This document shows positions 61,816 through 64,000 of a stretch of 64,000 nt of DNA, one piece after another (the stretch's first letter is position 1; every line of letters starts with the position of its first letter). The notes under the pieces were generated by a model that was not told the origin of the DNA, did no database searches, and worked only from the letters and a program-made list of their open reading frames with translations. A program made the position numbers and the translations under genes. Origin of the DNA: WTFY01 sp026713925. GTDB lineage: Bacteria > Pseudomonadota > Gammaproteobacteria > UBA4575. Location: the NCBI GenBank assembly GCA_963662355.1, contig OY759361.1, positions 1,736,001 to 1,800,000 of the forward strand, in the 5' to 3' direction.

Positions 61816-64000
61816 TCATACTGGCGGCGGCGCAATAACTTCACGACTGCCGTTAGACAATACTGCACTAACAACACCACTGTTTTCCATTTCTTCGATG
61901 ATGCGCGCAGCACGGTTATACCCAATTTTCAATCTCCTCTGTAAATAGGAGATTGAAGCCTTACGGGTCTGTGTAACAATGGCAATGGCCTCGTCATAAA
62001 GTGGGTCAAGCTCGCCTTCCTTGCTACTTAGAGGCTCCAGTCCCGGTATCACGCTCTTGTCTCCATCAGGATCCCGAGTGACCTCATCCAAGTAAGCAGG
62101 AGTACCCTTTTGTTTCAGGAAAGCTACCACCTTGTGTACATCTTCATCTGAAACAAATGCACCATGAATACGCTCTGGCAATGACGTGCCGGGCGGTAGA
62201 TAAAGCATGTCACCATCACCAAGCAACTGCTCAGCACCCATTTGATCTAAAATAGTCCGTGAATCTACTTTGGATGAAACCTGAAAAGCAATCCTTGAAG
62301 GGATATTCGCTTTGATAAGGCCAGTGATCACGTCAACTGAAGGCCGTTGAGTTGCCAAGATCAGGTGAATGCCTGCAGCCCTTGCCTTTTGTGCGATTCT
62401 AGCAATCAGCTCTTCGACTTTCTTCCCTACTACCATCATCATGTCGGCAAGCTCATCCACTATAATAACAATACTCGGTAACAAGCTCAGCTCTTCTGCT
62501 GTATCAGTATCCAGTCCCCCGTCTAGCTGCTGGCCCGATAAGGGGTTCAGTATGGGTTCGCCCTTGTCAATCGCCTGTTTCACTTTCGTGTTATAGCCAT
62601 TGATACTGCGTGCACCTAGTACAGACATCAAATGGTAACGCCGCTCCATTTCCGCTACACACCAGCGCAATGCATTTGCAGCTTCTCGCAGGTCTGTCAC
62701 TACAGGTGCAAGCAGGTGCGGAATACCGTCATATACTGCAAACTCCAGAATCTTGGGGTCAATCAGGATCAGGCGCACCTGTTGCGGTGTAGCTTTGTAC
62801 AAAATACTTAACAACATAGCATTCAATGCTACGGATTTGCCAGACCCAGTAGTACCAGCTACAAGGAGATGAGGCATTTTTACCAAATCAACTACCACAG
62901 GACGACCACTGATGTCTTTGCCTAGCGCCAAGGTAAGAGATGACAGGGATTCATCGTAGACTTCAGACTGCAGAATGTCGCTCAACACAACTAATTCCCG
63001 GTGTTCATTGGGGATTTCCAGTCCGACATGAGATTTTCCAGGGATTACCTCAACGATTCGCACGCTAACCACAGAAAGAGCACGTGCTAAATCCTTAGCT
63101 AGATTTGAAACCTTGCTTACTTTGATTCCGGCAGCAAGTTGTAATTCGAAACGGGTAATTACTGGCCCTGGATGAACTTCTACTACTTCTGCATCTACTC
63201 CAAAATCAAGCAACTTCAATTCAACTAGACGCGACATAGCTTCTAGTGCATCACCCGAGTACCCACCTGATCGATCTACAACCTTATCGAGCATGGATGT
63301 CGGAGGCAGGCCAGTCTCCACTGAGTCAAACAATGGTATCTGGCGTTCCTGCTCAACCCGCTTACTTGGGATAATTTCCTCAACGGTAGGCTCAATACGG
63401 GGCGAGGATTTATGGATTTTTACCTTTTTTTCCTTGGCAATCTTGTCACGAACTGATTTGGCTCGCGCACTCAGATGCTTTTCTTTTGACCGGCAGATTA
63501 GCTTCCATAACCAAGAACTGAATGTCAGGAAATATCTGCCTGTCATATCTACAAGCCACAGCCATGAAAAACGGGAAAAAACAGTGATGCCTGCAAAAAA
63601 TAATGCCAGCAATAGTAAGGTAGCCCCCACAAAATTAAAAACAGAAAGAAAGCTGCTGCCAACCAAACTACCTAGAATACCGCCGGCTGTACCCTGCAAA
63701 AAATATGAATGAAAATGAAGCGTTGCAAGCCCGCATCCTGCTGCAAGAGTAAGTAAAAACCCTGCCCATCTTAGACCTAGCATGCGGTAATCCATAGCGC
63801 CGGGTCCACCACGGTACAGCAACCAACCACTGTAAATCACCATAAGAGGTGCCAGATAGGAGGGATAACCGAACAGAAAAAAGAACAAGTCGGCAAGCAA
63901 AGCACCCGCCTTTCCACCAAGATTATTAACCGCCTGACCGCCGTCAGCTAGAATCCAGCCCGGATCTGACCGATCATAAGAGAGTAGCGCCAGCATGAAA
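61816..64000 (-). CDS. ftsK: DNA translocase FtsK, 5'-truncated by the window
   Basis: At least 726 residues are visible, and the first helix is already in progress at the right edge, so the N-terminus lies outside the window. The membrane domain is followed by a short basic linker, then the RecA-like motor. Walker A is GTTGSGKS (about 381-388 of the visible part), Walker B VIIVDELADMMMV, and the gamma winged-helix domain at the end (YLQRRLKIGYNRAARIIEEM) recognises KOPS sites. The linker is much shorter than in E. coli. Confidence 0.95.
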   Translation of the reverse strand, partial: FMLALLSYDRSDPGWILADGGQAVNNLGGKAGALLADLFFFLFGYPSYLAPLMVIYSGWLLYRGGPGAMDYRMLGLRWAGFLLTLAAGCGLATLHFHSYFLQGTAGGILGSLVGSSFLSVFNFVGATLLLLALFFAGITVFSRFSWLWLVDMTGRYFLTFSSWLWKLICRSKEKHLSARAKSVRDKIAKEKKVKIHKSSPRIEPTVEEIIPSKRVEQERQIPLFDSVETGLPPTSMLDKVVDRSGGYSGDALEAMSRLVELKLLDFGVDAEVVEVHPGPVITRFELQLAAGIKVSKVSNLAKDLARALSVVSVRIVEVIPGKSHVGLEIPNEHRELVVLSDILQSEVYDESLSSLTLALGKDISGRPVVVDLVKMPHLLVAGTTGSGKSVALNAMLLSILYKATPQQVRLILIDPKILEFAVYDGIPHLLAPVVTDLREAANALRWCVAEMERRYHLMSVLGARSINGYNTKVKQAIDKGEPILNPLSGQQLDGGLDTDTAEELSLLPSIVIIVDELADMMMVVGKKVEELIARIAQKARAAGIHLILATQRPSVDVITGLIKANIPSRIAFQVSSKVDSRTILDQMGAEQLLGDGDMLYLPPGTSLPERIHGAFVSDEDVHKVVAFLKQKGTPAYLDEVTRDPDGDKSVIPGLEPLSSKEGELDPLYDEAIAIVTQTRKASISYLQRRLKIGYNRAARIIEEMENSGVVSAVLSNGSREVIAPPPV

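Noticed and set aside
1..64000. CRISPR array or complete insertion sequence
   Set aside because: No short interspaced repeats and no intact transposase with terminal repeats were found.

Overview
The window reads as a piece of a gammaproteobacterial chromosome of roughly 43-45% GC (estimated by eye). The gene order supports this: rluC divergent from rne; sppA-yceD-rpmF-plsX-fabH; uvrC-pgsA-tRNA-Gly; ftsK-lolA-rarA near crcB-serS; and yccA beside tRNA-Ser. Several genes suggest a sulfur-oxidising, CO2-fixing lifestyle: a NorD/CbbO-type VWA protein cut by the left edge, a dissimilatory-type ATP sulfurylase (sat), and glycolate oxidase glcDEF, which would handle the by-product of RuBisCO oxygenation. 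RuBisCO, apr, dsr and sox genes are not in the window, so this lifestyle is an inference.

Layout. 1-9.4 kb: the VWA activator protein, an aminotransferase, the periplasmic protease Prc, a TraB-family membrane protein, a MazG-like pyrophosphatase, and a molybdopterin set (moeB, mobA, mobB). 9.4-18.3 kb: citrate synthase behind a strikingly structured leader, a MetX-type acyltransferase, DsbB, Mug, an MBL hydrolase, a CbiX-like chelatase, MsrB, a GlcG/HbpS protein and sat. 18.3-20.1 kb: a locally GC-rich patch with an M23 peptidase and a secreted orphan. 20.1-25.4 kb: DUF1326 and DUF2182 proteins (divergent), a decayed Dps, a 2Fe-2S ferredoxin, a DUF4396 protein, an LplT-like transporter and a HAD phosphatase. 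25.6-33.7 kb: a long minus-strand run from rluC down to tRNA-Gly. 34.1-38.3 kb: rne, a low-molecular-weight phosphatase and dihydroorotase.

From about 38.3 to 50.8 kb the window becomes gene-poor and accessory. It has small membrane orphans, gene relics, an IS5-type transposase remnant, a universal stress protein, and a locus of one SSS-family transporter, a small membrane partner and two FMN-dependent (luciferase-like) monooxygenases. A perfect three-copy 60-bp repeat with two palindromes per unit lies inside this locus. The zone ends at tRNA-Ser(UGA). From 51 to 64 kb the chromosome is housekeeping again (yccA, yajQ, DUF423, a dead MOSC gene, serS, crcB, glcDEF, rarA, lolA, ftsK), with glcDEF sitting between crcB and rarA. 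ftsK runs off the right edge.

No CRISPR array, prophage or intact insertion sequence was seen. The most unusual items are the SSS/monooxygenase locus with its palindromic triplicate repeat, the multi-hairpin gltA leader, and three gene relics (Dps lacking its iron ligands, MOSC protein, IS5 transposase).
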